Assembly: GCA_036925085.1 (NCBI GenBank)
Contig: JAUPFP010000042.1
Location: 124,001-188,000 of the forward strand
Origin: Brachycybe producta
Lineage: Eukaryota > Arthropoda > Diplopoda > Playtdesmida > Andrognathidae
Length of the DNA: 64,000 bases
Reading direction: 5' to 3'
The translations under genes and the position numbers were made by a program. Positions 22,401 to 35,325 of this stretch are shown here, one piece after another. Position 1 is the first letter of the stretch, and every line of letters starts with the position of its first letter. The notes under the pieces are model-generated. The model saw only the letters and a program-made list of their open reading frames with translations. It was not told where the DNA came from and made no database searches.

Positions 22401-23234
22401 AAAGGTATATTTTGCTCAAATTATGACTTCATTCAAGTGTAAGTTGTACATTCGGTACTTCAGTGTATTTTTTCGTCCAGCTGTCCTATAAGAATGCACG
22501 ATACGGCGCTTAATAAAAGAACGCCATAAATGCAAAAAGTTAAATACCTTGAACAACATAAATTAGAATAAAACAAACATAAAAGGCACTAACTCAGCTG
22601 CAAATACAAAAAAAAACCAACATTCAAATGAAATGAATCACTTTAGAAAAGACAAAAAAGAAACGGATATCAGAAAAATTAGAAAGAAATTAAAAATATT
22701 AATTAAAGCTAAAGTATACAACCACAATGTGTTGATAAAAATCTCAAGTTGATATATCTCTCGACTTCTTCTTCGTAAAGTTCCTCTCCCCGTTATAGCA
22801 CTTTTTGTTTTTTTGTTTGTGATTTAAGAAAAAAAAAGGTTTCTCCAATAACCTCTGATAACTTTGCATTCGTTAAGTCCTGCGAAGTCCATATGAATAT
22901 TCTTACGAAAAAACGGAAGAAGTTGGGAGAAAGAATCACGATCTGTGACCGATACAGCGGATCACGATATCTCTCGAGTCGCGATTAATGTCTTTCGTAG
23001 ATGTTCGGTCAGATCGTAGCCTCTAAAGAAAACCTTCAAATTACAAAAAATGACGGGAGGATTTAGCTAGCATAGAACAAGGATAGGTATCGAGAAAAGA
23101 GTAGAAGGGTCGTATCGATCACAGATAATACGACGAGGCAACTGTTGGAAAGTGACAAGAGTTTAGGTTAGGGGTTTAAAAAATCAGGATTATAATCAAC
23201 GATAGGGTTAGGTTTTGCTGAAATTCAGTTACTA
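22401..23234. other. Dystroglycan 3' flank
   Basis: Sequence immediately 3' of the dystroglycan stop codon. The first several hundred bases are richer in GC than the surrounding intergenic DNA and probably belong to the 3' UTR. I found no convincing polyadenylation signal and no separate gene. Confidence 0.4.
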
Positions 23235-26200
23235 CTAAGGTGGGACGTAAGGTGGTGGTAGGCGATAAGTGGGTGTATGTTTGGGTCGGCTCAGACGACT
23301 GTCTCGACTAGCCGTAAACGGCGGTGGAGGTTGATAAGGTGGCGAGTTCTCAACCTGGTCGAGACCGAGGTCGTCCAAATCGTTTCGTAAATGATGATGA
23401 TGTCCGTGTCCTCCGCTGTGCGGTGCGTGATGCTGATCACTGCCACCGTTTCGTTTACGATCGCTCGGAGGAGGCGTCGATGGACTGGCACTACCAGAGG
23501 AACGAGGATATTCGGGAGGAGGTAACGGAGGTTTTTCCTCCTTCATGATAACGGGCGACTTAGCCGGATCCGGTTTATCGTCCAGTTCGTCGGCAAAAAT
23601 GATTGGAATACCTTTATTAACAAATGTACTGTTGTCTTCCATCGTCATCTTTCCTTTGCGCTTCTTGCGATATAAAATGCAAGCAATAATGGCAGCAATC
23701 AGCAACATGACGGCTATGACAACTGCCGGAATAACCGTCGTAATATAGATGTCATCGTCGCTCGTCGCGTGTTCGGTTTCGGTAGTTGACGTTGGTCCAA
23801 CACTGATCGACGTCGGGGTTATGTCGGCCAGACAGACATCCAAAGGCATCACGTTAGCACCTGTGACGTTAAAATCCGGATAGAAAGTGTCGATCAAACG
23901 TTGCGAAACGGTTCCGTTATCGTAAAACATGACGTTAGCCAACCGAAGAACTAATTCCTTCGGACACGGTTCGTAAGGCAAAGTATTGTTGCTCCAGGCG
24001 TAGACAACCGATCCACGAGTGATCGATTGCACCGTGATATAACGTGGATCATCGTCTCCGAATAGATGAGCCAACTTGTCAAGAACGGCGACCTTCTTCA
24101 AAAGATCTCGGTTGAAGTCCTCGAAATTTGTGTCGATACGAACACTAAACTCGACACTAGGACGACGTCCTCGTGGTCGAGGATTGACGACAACTTCGAG
24201 AGCATCGGCAACAGTCGTTCCGTTCTTGTCTGTCGCTACGAGTTGATATTCACGTCGCCCGACGTCTTCGTCCATCGGAAGTCCGATAAATCCTTGTTCC
24301 AAACGATTGAACTGAATCCACGACGTTCGCGGCATCGGGGCTCCGTCAATCGTCAAAAAGGTTAAATGTAGATTACGAGCATTTCCATCTTCTTCGTCAT
24401 TGAATGTATCTTCGGGCACTTTGAAATGAAGAATCTCGCCAACGGTAGCCGTGATCTCATCTATTTGGTTACGAACCACAGGCTTATAGTTTGTGTGCGT
24501 TGGCGAAGTTGGTTGTGCCTTTTCTCTGCAGTAACCCAAAAGATTCACAGTCACCTTTTGCACTTTGAACTCGGGAGCCAAAATCTTTCGAAGGTATTTC
24601 GTCGGTGTTCCTTCTCGACTCGCCATTTCTTGCAACAAGTCCATGATCTTTTCCTTCGGACACGGATGAGGTTGGACGCTATCGTTCGTCCAGGTGAAAA
24701 CGATCGGATCTGAAGTCACAGATCGTACGACGATACTCTGTTCATCACGATCTCCAAAGAATTTCGCCAGTTTCTCAGAAACAAGAATCTGCCAATCAAT
24801 ATTCGATGCAAAACGCCACTTGTCGTACTTGAGATGCATAACGAACTCGTGATGAACTGCGCGAGACGACAGATGTTGTCGCACGTGAATCTCAACTGAT
24901 TCCTTGACGGAATCTCCATCGTTGTCCATCGCTTCAAGTATAAAATACCATTTGCCGATATTCACTTCGAGTGGAATTGCGTAGATTTCCTGTCTCTGTA
25001 CGTTGAATTGAATCCAAGAGTCGATACCGAGCGCCGTTCCGTCGGTATTCAACAAAATCAACTTCAACATAGACGTTTCACCCTGTTCGAAATCGAAAAA
25101 CGTCGATTCCGGAATCTTAAACTGCGAGATCTTTCCAGCGATAAACATCAACTTCGGAATGCGATTACGAACAAGCGGCTGGAAGTTTTTGCGTGTGACC
25201 GCGGGAACAATCGTAGTAGTAGTCGCCGAAATGACGGACGTCTTCGAAACGACAGACGTCTTCGTCGGCAAAATATCTAACCCAGTATCGGTTGGTCGCA
25301 GAGAAAAATCGTAAGTATCGGTCGATTCCGTCGGTACTATGTCTGGAAATGTGACCAAAGAAGGTTGGACGGAAGTATCGGTCAAGTCGGAATGGAAAGT
25401 CGGTCTCGTCACATGAACAGCTGGCAGAACAGGAGTCGGCGCGGGCGTCGACAGTACGGGAGTTCCGTGGAAGTAATGGAACGTTGGAGATGCCGTCAAA
25501 CTCGGTTCATCGTACAGGTGATTTTGACGGCCACGATGATGAGTTCCGATCTCGTGATGATGCCTGTGACGATGCGATGTCGTGGCCATCGTAAAAGTCG
25601 GTGAAGCCATCGTCGGAATTATTCGAGCATCGGGAGTCGGTCCTTCGTCTTCATCGACATGAGCCTCCGTCTGTTCATTATCTGGATAGGGGTCGTGAAA
25701 CGCCGTCTCCGTGTATGCTGGATGTCGTGTTGGAACGACACCGGGAACGGGTGTTGGAATGCTTCCATAATACGCCTGCCTCTTACGTCGCTGACCGTCT
25801 TGCTGCGGTCGAACGACCGAAAGATGCCATCCAACAACGGGAACGCGAACAGAATCTGATAGAGTTCCTTCTCTGGCCATTTTCTCGATTGTATTCACTA
25901 ACGATTCGTGAACATCTGTCACTTTACGGCCACATCCAACCTGCCACTGAACCAAAATGCCAGTACTATGCTTTTGACGCGCATTTCCAGGACCCGCCAT
26001 AATCGTATTACCATCGAGAACACGGTCGTTGTAGTCGTACGGGAAGAGCCGCAAGTGATTCTGCAATTAAACATGACTGACTTATTCATTTCACTCAAAA
26101 CTGGACTCTACTTTTACAACAACAAACAAACGCAAAACAAAATTTCAGCTTTTTGAGTTTTCCAGTTTTCCACGAAGTGTTACGCCAAAGTGAAACTTAC

Positions 26201-29200
26201 AAGCTAAATTGAAAAACTCCCCATAGACTTACGATAAAGTTTTGTTTACGAATAACGGTTTAAATATAATTGTAAATTTTGAATATGGGGTTAAACGTTT
26301 TGTCAAAATTACATATTTTTATGCTTATTTGGAACTTACCGGGACAGTTGACTCATCCCGAGGTTTTTTCCGCTTATTTAAACAGGTTTTAAAGTGTAAA
26401 CACATCTCAAACTATGATTGTTCTGTCTACCAAGAGCAAATGAAAAAAACGGGATTGTGTTTTAGAAACTACGAGGGTAGCTAAATCAGGTCACAGCCAC
26501 AGTCCACGTTAATATGTTTTAAAAGGAACTTTTTATGTACGCTTGCATGGGCGCCCGCACATAGGGGCAAGGCGGAGCGGTCGCCCCTCCCTTTCCAAAG
26601 CCATTTTTAATGTTATCCCAAAAAGCTTGGAAAAGCACAAGGCTTCAAGAATTTTTAAAATTCGAAAAAAAATGGGTTAAAACCCAAGACTATCTTTTTT
26701 TAAAAAACTGCCAAACGTCGAAAATATTTAAATGCTATAAATGCCTCCGGAAAGCTCAACTGGCCCAAGTTGAAAACAACACAACTTCAAGCAGGCAATA
26801 TTTTTTAATTTTCATCTATAAACACTTTATTTTGAAGGATATCAACGTCAAAATATTAAGTGATTCAACTACCTTTCCAGTTTCTAACACACTTTCCGTT
26901 TCTCCTTAATGTTGCTTCTGGAATAAGAAACTTGCAGGCGTTTCAATATCCGGAAGTTTTTTGGCACAAAATCTAACCTAAGCTAACCTTGATTTCACAT
27001 TAACTCTGAATTTTAACTGCAAATGCTGTACCTCAACTCAAAACTATGAATCAAACTATCATGGATTTCTGAAAAATCTAATCATAGCTTTCGGCTAATT
27101 ATTGGAGTTTTGTGCTTTCTTAAATTATATTCAGAAGCGTCAATTCATTTCATAAACCTCAAAACGAACAAAATAGAAGACAGTAAAACCAACTACAAAT
27201 TACCTCAGAAACGCCAACAGTGTCTGATAATCGTTCAATGAGCAGCACCCGATCGACAGACGACATGGAACCAAGATCCGAGTCCAAGAGGATGGACATG
27301 GTGGTCACATCTTCGGACGGATCGCACGCCAGCGAAGTCGTTTTATCCGCATCCTTCAGCAAGAGCGAACGGGAAGTATCTCGCGAAGACGGCAAAACGT
27401 CTATCGAAAAGACATCACGAGAAAATTTGGCCGTTCCTAAGAAATATAAAGACGACATGAAATCAAATTAAAAACTTTAATCTTTGTGATTAATAAGTCA
27501 AATTAAAAAATGCGTCATCAGCCAAAAACCCCTTGTTAAAGGCTAGAGTTCTAGTCTGTTCGAGAATACTTTTAGATGTTAGTTTCACCTGTAGCCTTTA
27601 ACCGGGTTCATTTTTTGGAAAAACGCCTTTTTCTGGTTAATTTCGTGATTTTAAACATGCCATTGATATCAGGATTCCCAAAGGCCCTGACGACCAAATA
27701 GAGTTGTCCGACATCCGAGGACATCGGAACGCCTTCTAAAGTTGAAGAGGCAGCATTGAAGTGAAGCCATTTGGGCAAGGCATCACCGGAGGCATCGACA
27801 ACCTGTTAAGTTACCCCCATCAGAGATCGGTTAGAAAAACAATCAAAACACAATAAGGGCGTGGATCGAGTTCAACCCGTGCATTAAATTAGCTCAAGTT
27901 ACGCACAAGCGCGTGTGTCTGTGTGGTGGAGGAGGAGGAAGAAGAAGATTTCGCCCCTAATCGAGAAGTACGCCCACTCTATATATTCAAGAGTTTCATT
28001 TCGTGAATGCAAAAGTTTGAAAATTTAATTCAAACTCCTTTTCTGGTTGTAAGAACATTTTTAGAAAAATAGTTTCGACCTAGTTTACAAAAGGTTAAGT
28101 TGAAATTTAAGATATAAATTTGAAAAAAAATAAGTTCAAACCATAACAACTACAGAAATTATTAAGGTGGTTTCAAATGTAAACGCCCTTTGAACTCTGG
28201 TTATTGTCTTCCATAAGCAAAATTAAGAGGAACTTCAGTGTTTTACAAGTATATAACCGTAGATAAAGAAGCGATACCATCCCTAACTGGACATTTTTGG
28301 TGCTTTTCAGCTTTTGTTATAAAAAAAAATTAAGAAAACCATAAAGGATAGCGTTTATTCAATTAAAAAAGGTATGCTCATGTCAATATAGTTTAAAATA
28401 AGCTTTGTATGATTCGTTTGAAAATGACCAGACTTTTTTCATTTTTGACTAGAAAGCTTCCTTTAAAAATATCAACATGAAAATAATATTAAATAATGAA
28501 GCTACCTTTCTAGTGTAGAACACACTTTCAATTTCTAATTACGTGTTGCTTAAGAAAGTGCAAAATATAACCAGAGTTCGAAGATCAGCTGTTCGTAAAA
28601 CCATCTTTAATATAAAAGATCGGAATTCGTGATAAACGAAATTATGAATATTGTGTTACTACACTGTACACACTGGGATACTTTGTGGACAGAAACAATG
28701 TTTCCAGACTGTATCGCAACTATCACGAAACGAGTTTCTGGTTTCCCATCACAATGGAAAACAAGTATACAATGTTGCGCAACATAAACAAGGACTTAAA
28801 GAGTTGCGTTTTCATTTTGAAAAGTGTACGATTCCAAATATGCGTGAACCACGGAAAAAAATCTTTTAAATCTTATCTAGGACTTTCAGTTTAGGCGTGG
28901 ACAAGGAACACTGTTTCGCTTCAAGACTGTATCGTGTCTCTCGATTCTGTCCCGCAACAATGTATCGCGACAGCCGTTAAGCTAAGGCGAAACTAATGAA
29001 CTTTTTTACATCAAACTTTCTTTCTATCAAATGTCCATGACTCATGAGTTTAGCTAACACTCTTAGCTTTTAATTTAGCAACTATTAAGAATTTAAGAAT
29101 ACGACGACCCAACCCCTAGAATTTGTCCTTTCTTCCGACTATTAAAAAACTTTATTTTAAAAGACAGCATATGTCATGATGAAAATTATCAATGCACCTC

Positions 29201-30075
29201 TTCGTGTCCACTCTTCTAGTTTTTCGAACTTATTACACGCTGCAATGAAATAGCGTTAATATAGAAGCATTGTTGTTTTGCGAACATAATGAAATGTCTG
29301 CGTGTAATAATTCCAGTCTGTTTTGTGACTATTTTTGTATTCAAAAACACCGCTCACCATAAACGACAAGTTTAATTTTTTTTAAAATCCCGAAATTTGC
29401 CAATTGTATTTTAGGTAACTTTTCGTTTGTTGTCGTCGTTCTCTAAGAGAAAAAGCCATTGACCCTCCTCTCTCCTCCCTCAATTGTCTTTAACCAAAAT
29501 CTTATTAAAGGAACAAAAAACGAGATGGAAGCCAGATGCAAACTCTTAAAAAAGCACTTTATAATAAGACATTGGCGCTGCCTTATTGAAAACACACACT
29601 CTGGAATTACGCACAACCATTTTTACAAAGTGGTTCCAGACGGAAGAAACAAGAAAAAGCCACCACCCCCGGATATTTCTGACATGTATTTAAAATTCGC
29701 AACACACAGACACATACGCGTGACTATACGTACGACATTCGACGACCGAATCGCACCCACACTCACTTCGTAACGGTGGACTTTTCCTGCAAAGGCATCG
29801 TTTGGGATATGATAAAGGAACAGTTTTCCAACTGTGGCAGTCGTATCTGCTAGTCCCCACTGCTTTCGAACAACGTTATCGTCATCGGAAATTCCTTTTA
29901 GGTCCAGACTGTCCAGTAAGCCAGTGACCACTACGTTCGTTTCCACGGCCAAACATGTGACCGACAGCAACGAAGTACTTAAAAGAAAGTAGCACCACCA
30001 TAATGATGATGATGATGATGATAAAAAGCACTGTCTCCTCCTATCGTTTCGTATCCTGTTCAGTGGTACAGCCAT
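23235..30075 (-). CDS. DAG1: Dystroglycan, 4 exons, complete, duplicated extracellular module
   Basis: Transmembrane matrix receptor that links laminin-type ligands to dystrophin. Exons: 30075-29767, 27802-27661, 27436-27204, 26060-23235; 1169 aa against 895 in human. Seen in order: signal-anchor-like hydrophobic run (about residues 25-45), N-terminal cadherin-like fold (KQWGLADTTATVGKLF, LPKWLHF), S6-like region with FMAGPGNA-type IMAGPGNA, furin-type RRKRQ at 319-323, Thr/Pro-rich mucin-like stretch with His runs (about 323-523), cadherin-like/SEA-like pair 1 (about 524-740), pair 2 (about 754-974), membrane helix (about 1002-1025), RKKRKGK, IPIIFADELDD, and terminal PPPY (1163-1166), the WW/EF-hand binding site for dystrophin. 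Intron 2 is GC-AG. ATG at 30075 sits in AAAATGG; in-frame ATGs 12 and 48 bases upstream are possible alternatives. No Gly-Ser precedes the SEA cysteines (739, 971). Confidence 0.97.
26390..26940. mobile_element. Fold-back family F1 copy, interrupted, upstream of dystroglycan exon 4
   Basis: Left arm AAAGTGTAAACACATCTCAAAC, TGTGTTTTAGAAACTACGAGG and TTTTAAAAGGAACTTTTTATG. Right arm AACACTTTATTTTGAAGG, ATATCAACGTCAAAATATTAAG, TGATTCAACTACC and TTCTAACACACTTTCC. Between them, about 26545-26800 holds unrelated sequence (GGGCGCCCGCACATAGGGGC...), probably an insertion. It lies in dystroglycan intron 3. Confidence 0.6.
28160..28620. mobile_element. Fold-back family F1 copy in dystroglycan intron 1
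   Basis: Left end AAGGTGGTTTCAAATGTAAACGCC then TTTGAACTCTGGTTATTGTC. Right arm ATATCAACATGAAAATAAT, GAAGCTACCTTTCTAGTG, CACACTTTCAATTTCT, ATAACCAGAGTTCGAAGATC and AGCTGTTCGTAAAACCATCTT. The left inner arm is partly replaced by sequence at about 28265-28380. Gives the clearest outer end of the family. Confidence 0.65.
30002..30022. repeat. (GAT)n microsatellite in dystroglycan exon 1
   Basis: ATGATGATGATGATGATGAT within coding exon 1, encoding a run of serines (minus-strand TCA codons) just ahead of the hydrophobic signal segment. Length variation would change only the serine count. Confidence 0.85.
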
Positions 30076-30175
30076 TTTAGAGTCCATCTGATGGTTGGTG
30101 GCGCTGCTGTTTGCGAGATCCATCGATAGATCACGCTCAGAAACAACTCCCTCGCATATACAACTAAATCTCACT

Positions 30176-31440
30176 CTCTTTTCAAAGTTTCAAGCTCCAG
30201 TAAACTAATTCATGGCCACCAGTAGTTACAAATGCCTGAAAATAAACAAAAAAAAAAATAAAATAATATGAGTTTTCGGTCGACACTAGCGCCACCAACT
30301 GTCATTTTTTCTTATTCAAAACAATAGCAGCATTGTCAAGAGACAATGACGAATGCGGCTTTCCTTACAAGTGACATTTGCGCGCACATGTTAAAACCAC
30401 AGAAAATCTTATTTAAGGCCCTACCCTTTAAAAAAAAGCAATTGGGGGACGACAATTGCCACTAAAATCATTCACTCACATAAAATACGGTTACCCTCCT
30501 TGTTAGTGACAATTCTGAAAGAAAAAAAAAAGATTCCAAAGTTTGAAAAAAAAAAAAAAAATGCTTTCTAGTTTTTAAAAAATGTTTCAAAATTGACAGT
30601 ATAGGAGAAGCCTAATCTAAAAGTGCCACCTAGTGTTAATTTTTATCAGTTCGTCATTGAATAATGAATGCTATTAACAAGTTACATATACAAAGGTAAA
30701 TCAACTAAGTGCTCTTCCTATGGACTGAGCGTTGCCAATAGATGGCGCAAACTGTACTTAGTGCTTCACTTATAATACGAGACAATGAACGCACACAAAA
30801 AAATGGATGTCATTTTAAAAGCAAGAATGTCTTCCTTCTAGCTTCAAAAAGCAGTCCATTCTTCACTCGCTTTTGATGTTTTTTTTTCTTTCTAACATGA
30901 AGTTGCTTTACCTTTGTATATGCATCTCGTCTAATACAACATTTTAAAAACGTATTTCTGGAAAGTTGAACGAACTGACAAAGAAAATGACAGATTGTAA
31001 ATCACTGCAAATAATGGCTTCTTCGTACTAATCCCAATATACATTCATTTCTATAATATGTGAAATATATAAAACAAATGTGTGGCTTTATTCATAGAAT
31101 AATGTGAATCATTCATAATTGCATAAAAATAGTAGAAAGCGCCCCCTGGCTTCATAAATTCAAAAATTAATGATGAAGATGGTAGTGATGATGATGATGA
31201 TAATAAGCTGCTTGAGATTAACGAAGGAACTGTCAGATTAAGGATTTAATTCTTGCCAATTTGCCTCCGAATCACATTCAGTTCACATCAGTTCTTTTCT
31301 TCTTCTTCTTTCCAAATTTATCTCTAAGATTCTAAAGCAAGGGTCACAAACACATTTTACTTGAGGGCCCACACATCGAAAAAGTTGAAATACACTTAGA
31401 ATAAATATCATAATTGGTTAATTAATTAATGATGCAGAAA
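30176..31440. other. 5' flank of dystroglycan
   Basis: No gene seen. Contains a unit CTGAGCGTTGCCAATAGATGGCG (30725) that recurs as CTGAGTGTTGGCAATAGATGGCG at 42171, so a dispersed repeat lies here. The dystroglycan promoter and any 5' non-coding exon are not recognisable by eye; no TATA box stands out. Confidence 0.4.
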
Positions 31441-31447
31441 TTTCGTA

Positions 31448-31578
31448 TATACGTTACTGTCAATTTGCGGATTCAGTCAAATCTGCAGATTAACTAGTCA
31501 ATCTGCAAAATTCAACACCTAACATGTATTGAATTTTGCAGATTTACTAGCAGTTCGATGGTTTTGCAATAACATATA
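31448..31578. mobile_element. Hairpin MITE (family F3), copy 1
   Basis: TATACGTTACTGTCAATTTGCGG at the left pairs loosely with GTTTTGCAATAACATATATA at the right, and TAGTCAATCTGCAAAATTCA pairs with TGAATTTTGCAGATTTACTAG around ACACCTAACATGTAT. The same words in the same order, inverted, form the element at 59295-59460. Confidence 0.75.
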
Positions 31579-32579
31579 TAATTGAATACATAATAATATT
31601 TTCATGTCATAAAATGAACGTGATTTCTCCAAAACACAAAAGAATCTACCGTAAATCAAATAATTTTGCAATTTCGAAATTAATCTCTTATGTCCCCATG
31701 GACAATGAAACAAATCAATCCATAGGTCTACACTATTCTATTATTTAGATTGTACCTGAATATTTATCAAACTTTTCAACAAAAAAAAGTATTGAAGGAA
31801 AAAAACGAAACGAGTAAAGTGGGCCGCATAAAATCGGTCAGTGGGCCGAAACCTCTTTGTTATATAAAAAAATGACCTATCAGAAGTCACTTAGCCTCTC
31901 TAATGTAAAAAAGCTTGCAAAGCAATTTCGCCATATTTAAATGATATTTTGTGCATTTGAAACAACCTATTTAACAACTCCACAACGTTAAGCTTGGAGG
32001 CTAGCAGCAGCCACTAATCGAAACTTGAAAGTACACCCGATATTACGCGATGAAAGAGAACGAGTGGTCCACGACCCCAGGAGGCCCAGACAAGTCAAAA
32101 TATAAGATCTTATTTCAAGTTCCAGACATTTACTGGGAAGAGATTATTTATTGTAATGTAAAAAAAAAAAATGATTTCATGCAATGGCAGAAGAACAGAT
32201 TTAACTGTCATCCGATACGTAAAGAAACAACCACGACAAAAAATGTCTTCACCCCCAAAGAAACACACCCAAACACACAAAATATGAGAGTACGAACAAC
32301 CCAAGAAAATCTTGAGACGAAGCCAAAGACACGAGAGAAAATAAAAGCCAATAACCCATAGAAAAGTCCCACAGAAAAAAAAAATCCTTTATTTTTGTCT
32401 CTCCCTCAAAGCGATTTTTCATTTTACGCAGAAATAACACGCTTTTATAAAATAATTAATATAAGATTGACCTTTGAACTGATAAGCTCACCATTAAACT
32501 GCTTATTTCCAGAGAGAATACATTTCTTACTCCCCCCCCCCAAAAAAATGTAATCGTTTATGTATTGTTTTTTTTTTTC

Positions 32580-32850
32580 AAGAGCAAAATAAAAGCAAAA
32601 CTTGGAAGTGATTTACAAACTAGATGGGTAACTCAATCACGTATGGGCAATTTTCATGTTTCATATAGTCGTTCATATGATGAAAATACTATTAAATTTA
32701 TTAAGTGATTCGGCTACCATTCTAGTTTTTAACACACTCAAGTTTTTTTTCTTCTTCTTTAAATGTCTGTTCTTAAACACAGAATAACCAAAAAATCGAA
32801 AATCCGCTGTCTAAATATTAAATAATATTATATAATTATAATATTTCTTT
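32580..32850. mobile_element. Fold-back family F1 copy
   Basis: Left arm GTGATTTACAAACTAGATGGG and TAACTCAATCACGTATGGGC. Right arm GATGAAAATACTATTAAATT, TTAAGTGATTCGGCTACC, ATTCTAGTTTTTAACACACTC and CACAGAATAACC. The centre is shortened relative to other copies. Confidence 0.6.
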
Positions 32851-35312
32851 GCATGAACTTCATTAAAATTTATAACTAGGAAAAGTAATTATATGCTAAT
32901 GTCATAATAATGAGAAAATAAAATTAAAAAAAATTGTCGGAAATTTTATTTAAAGTTTCTAAAAACGGAAACATAAAAATAAAGGGGGGGGGGGGGGGGA
33001 AACTATTAGAAAAAAAGTCCCGATTAAAAAAATTACATATGATTTAATTAATGACTGTCCAAAGTCTGTTTTATTTGTGCGGATCATATGATCACGGATA
33101 CATTTAAGAAGCAGATCATGGCTAAAATGACCCTTCCCCCCCCCTGGCCTCCTCATCCCCCCCCCCCCATTAAGTGTGTAGTTCTATGATATAGTCGACC
33201 GAAAATTTCAAACATACAGGGCCACATGTTGAGAACCTCAATCCAACACAAGACATTCGTCGAGCTTAAATTTCAATATGATTCATTTTTAACAAGGAGG
33301 AAGAACACAAAAAAGTCCACATTTTTTTTTTTTCTTCTCACTGAATAATAATTTATAAGAATTTCACTCCCTCCATCAGAAGTTAGAATAAACAAATACC
33401 ACTCTCGACTCCATCAACATTACTAATATAAAAAAATAAACTAAAGAAATCCTCCTCCTCCTTCCCCCTTCTAACGAAATAACAAACGACAAACAACAAA
33501 AACCGATTTCTATATGAAAAATGCACAGAACCTTTTTTTTTTTTTAGTGGAGCCTAATTTTAGACATTGGAAAACATAAAAAATATATTATTACATTCGA
33601 AGAATGAGAAGAAAAACACAAACGAACTCATTGACAGACAAATGGTTTACAACAATTTTAGAAAAGGTTTCATCGCAGTTCAAGGCATTGTTAAAAAAAA
33701 AATAAAAACGTTTATTTGGATGCCATTTGGCGATGAGAGGGGGAGGACTTAGTAAAAAAAAAAAAAAAAAGGGTTAAAGGTCACCAAATGGCCACCTCCC
33801 CCCCCCCCTCTAAACGTCACCCACATATTTCTCATTGAAGAAAGAGGCACTCTCAAAAATGAGGAGGTTTATCGATTGATCACGTCTGGAGTTTCCCTTT
33901 TTTTTTTTCAAATATCTAAATTACGACACATTCGTCTACAAAATTATTTGTTTATTCAACTGAAATGCATTAATTTCTACATAAACTACAACTTATAAAC
34001 TGTTTACTTTTTTTTTTTGCTGCACATTAAGAAAAGGATAATTTATGACTCAATTAAAAGAATTTCGTCTAATGATTTTGCAAAAAAATATCTTTTTAAA
34101 ACGTGTGGCTCCCTCTAGCGTGTGACTTCTTCCCTTCGCTTAATAATTAATGAAGAATTTTGTTAAAAAATACAAAGTAAAAATATAATAAAAAGCCAAT
34201 AAATCAATTAATCGACATTAAACGTAAATTAAAATATATTTAAACAGTCTGACGCTAGATGGCGCTCACAGCCTTCATTCTCTCTCGACCCCCCTTTTTC
34301 GGAGAAATAATTGACCGAGTGACCGGTGGTCATTCTGCGGTCAGTTTTCCAATTAAAAAAAAAACGTCAGAATAGTTATTGTCATAAATGAAATGACCCA
34401 TAAAAAAACTTGACTGCCTTATTATTAAAAAAAAATATCCCTCACGAATTCACACTCAACTATAAAAAAATGCAAAACGAAAATCAATGAAACCAAAAAA
34501 AAACGAGTCGAAAAAGTGAGAAGGGGGGGGGGGGAGGAATAACAATAAAAAAGGTGGCAGTTATCTTACAAGTGATCACAGAATCACAGATTACTTCACA
34601 CACCAAAAACCTAATTATGATTACCACAAACGAGGTTTAAAAGTTAAAACTTCGTTTAGTCCTTCTATTAAATGCTGCAAAACGTTGTTAAAAAAAACCG
34701 TGATTTCTGTCCATAAAAGAAAAATCAGATTTCATTCATTTTGATTCTTTTTATTATTAAATCAAAGTTGAAAAAACACCTTATTTTGAAATTTCTAAAA
34801 TGTTTCTTATTATTAATTAAACCTATTTATATTTTAAAATTATAATTAAAATGAAATGAATGAATAGTAAACTATGTATAACTGATAAAATAAATTATCA
34901 TTTGAAAACTGAAATTATAACCAATTTGTTTTAAAATGATAAATTTTACAAATTAAACCAATTTTTTTAACAAATAAAATTAATATGTAACTACTTCTGA
35001 CATAATATTATAATATATATATATATATTTTTTTTTTTCATTTTCTAAACAAAACCGTGAAGTCCGCTACCGATTAACCGATGAGTTTATAAACGTAACT
35101 AACCACCCATCACTTTCTAACAGAAAAAAACAAACAAACGAAAGTTTAAAGAAATTATCCTTCAACAAACCAATGAATGCACACACATAGAGAATACATT
35201 AGAAGATGTTAACAAGAAGAAGTTATGTGAAAAGTCAATCGAACCCATTTAATCGGTAGATTGTAATTGGACGAGTGACTTCAGAAAGAGAAAGGGAAAG
35301 GGAATTGACACG

Positions 35313-35325
35313 GTTGCTAGGCAAC
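35313..35325. promoter_or_regulatory. Palindromic X-box-like motif
   Basis: GTTGCTAGGCAAC is a 13-bp palindrome fitting the RFX X-box consensus (known from cilia and MHC promoters). It lies 5 kb upstream of dystroglycan in a short GC-richer patch, with no gene start recognised beside it. Confidence 0.3.

Noticed and set aside
23291..26002. Many plus- and minus-strand ORFs overlapping dystroglycan exon 4
   Set aside because: Shadow frames of the 2.8-kb coding exon.
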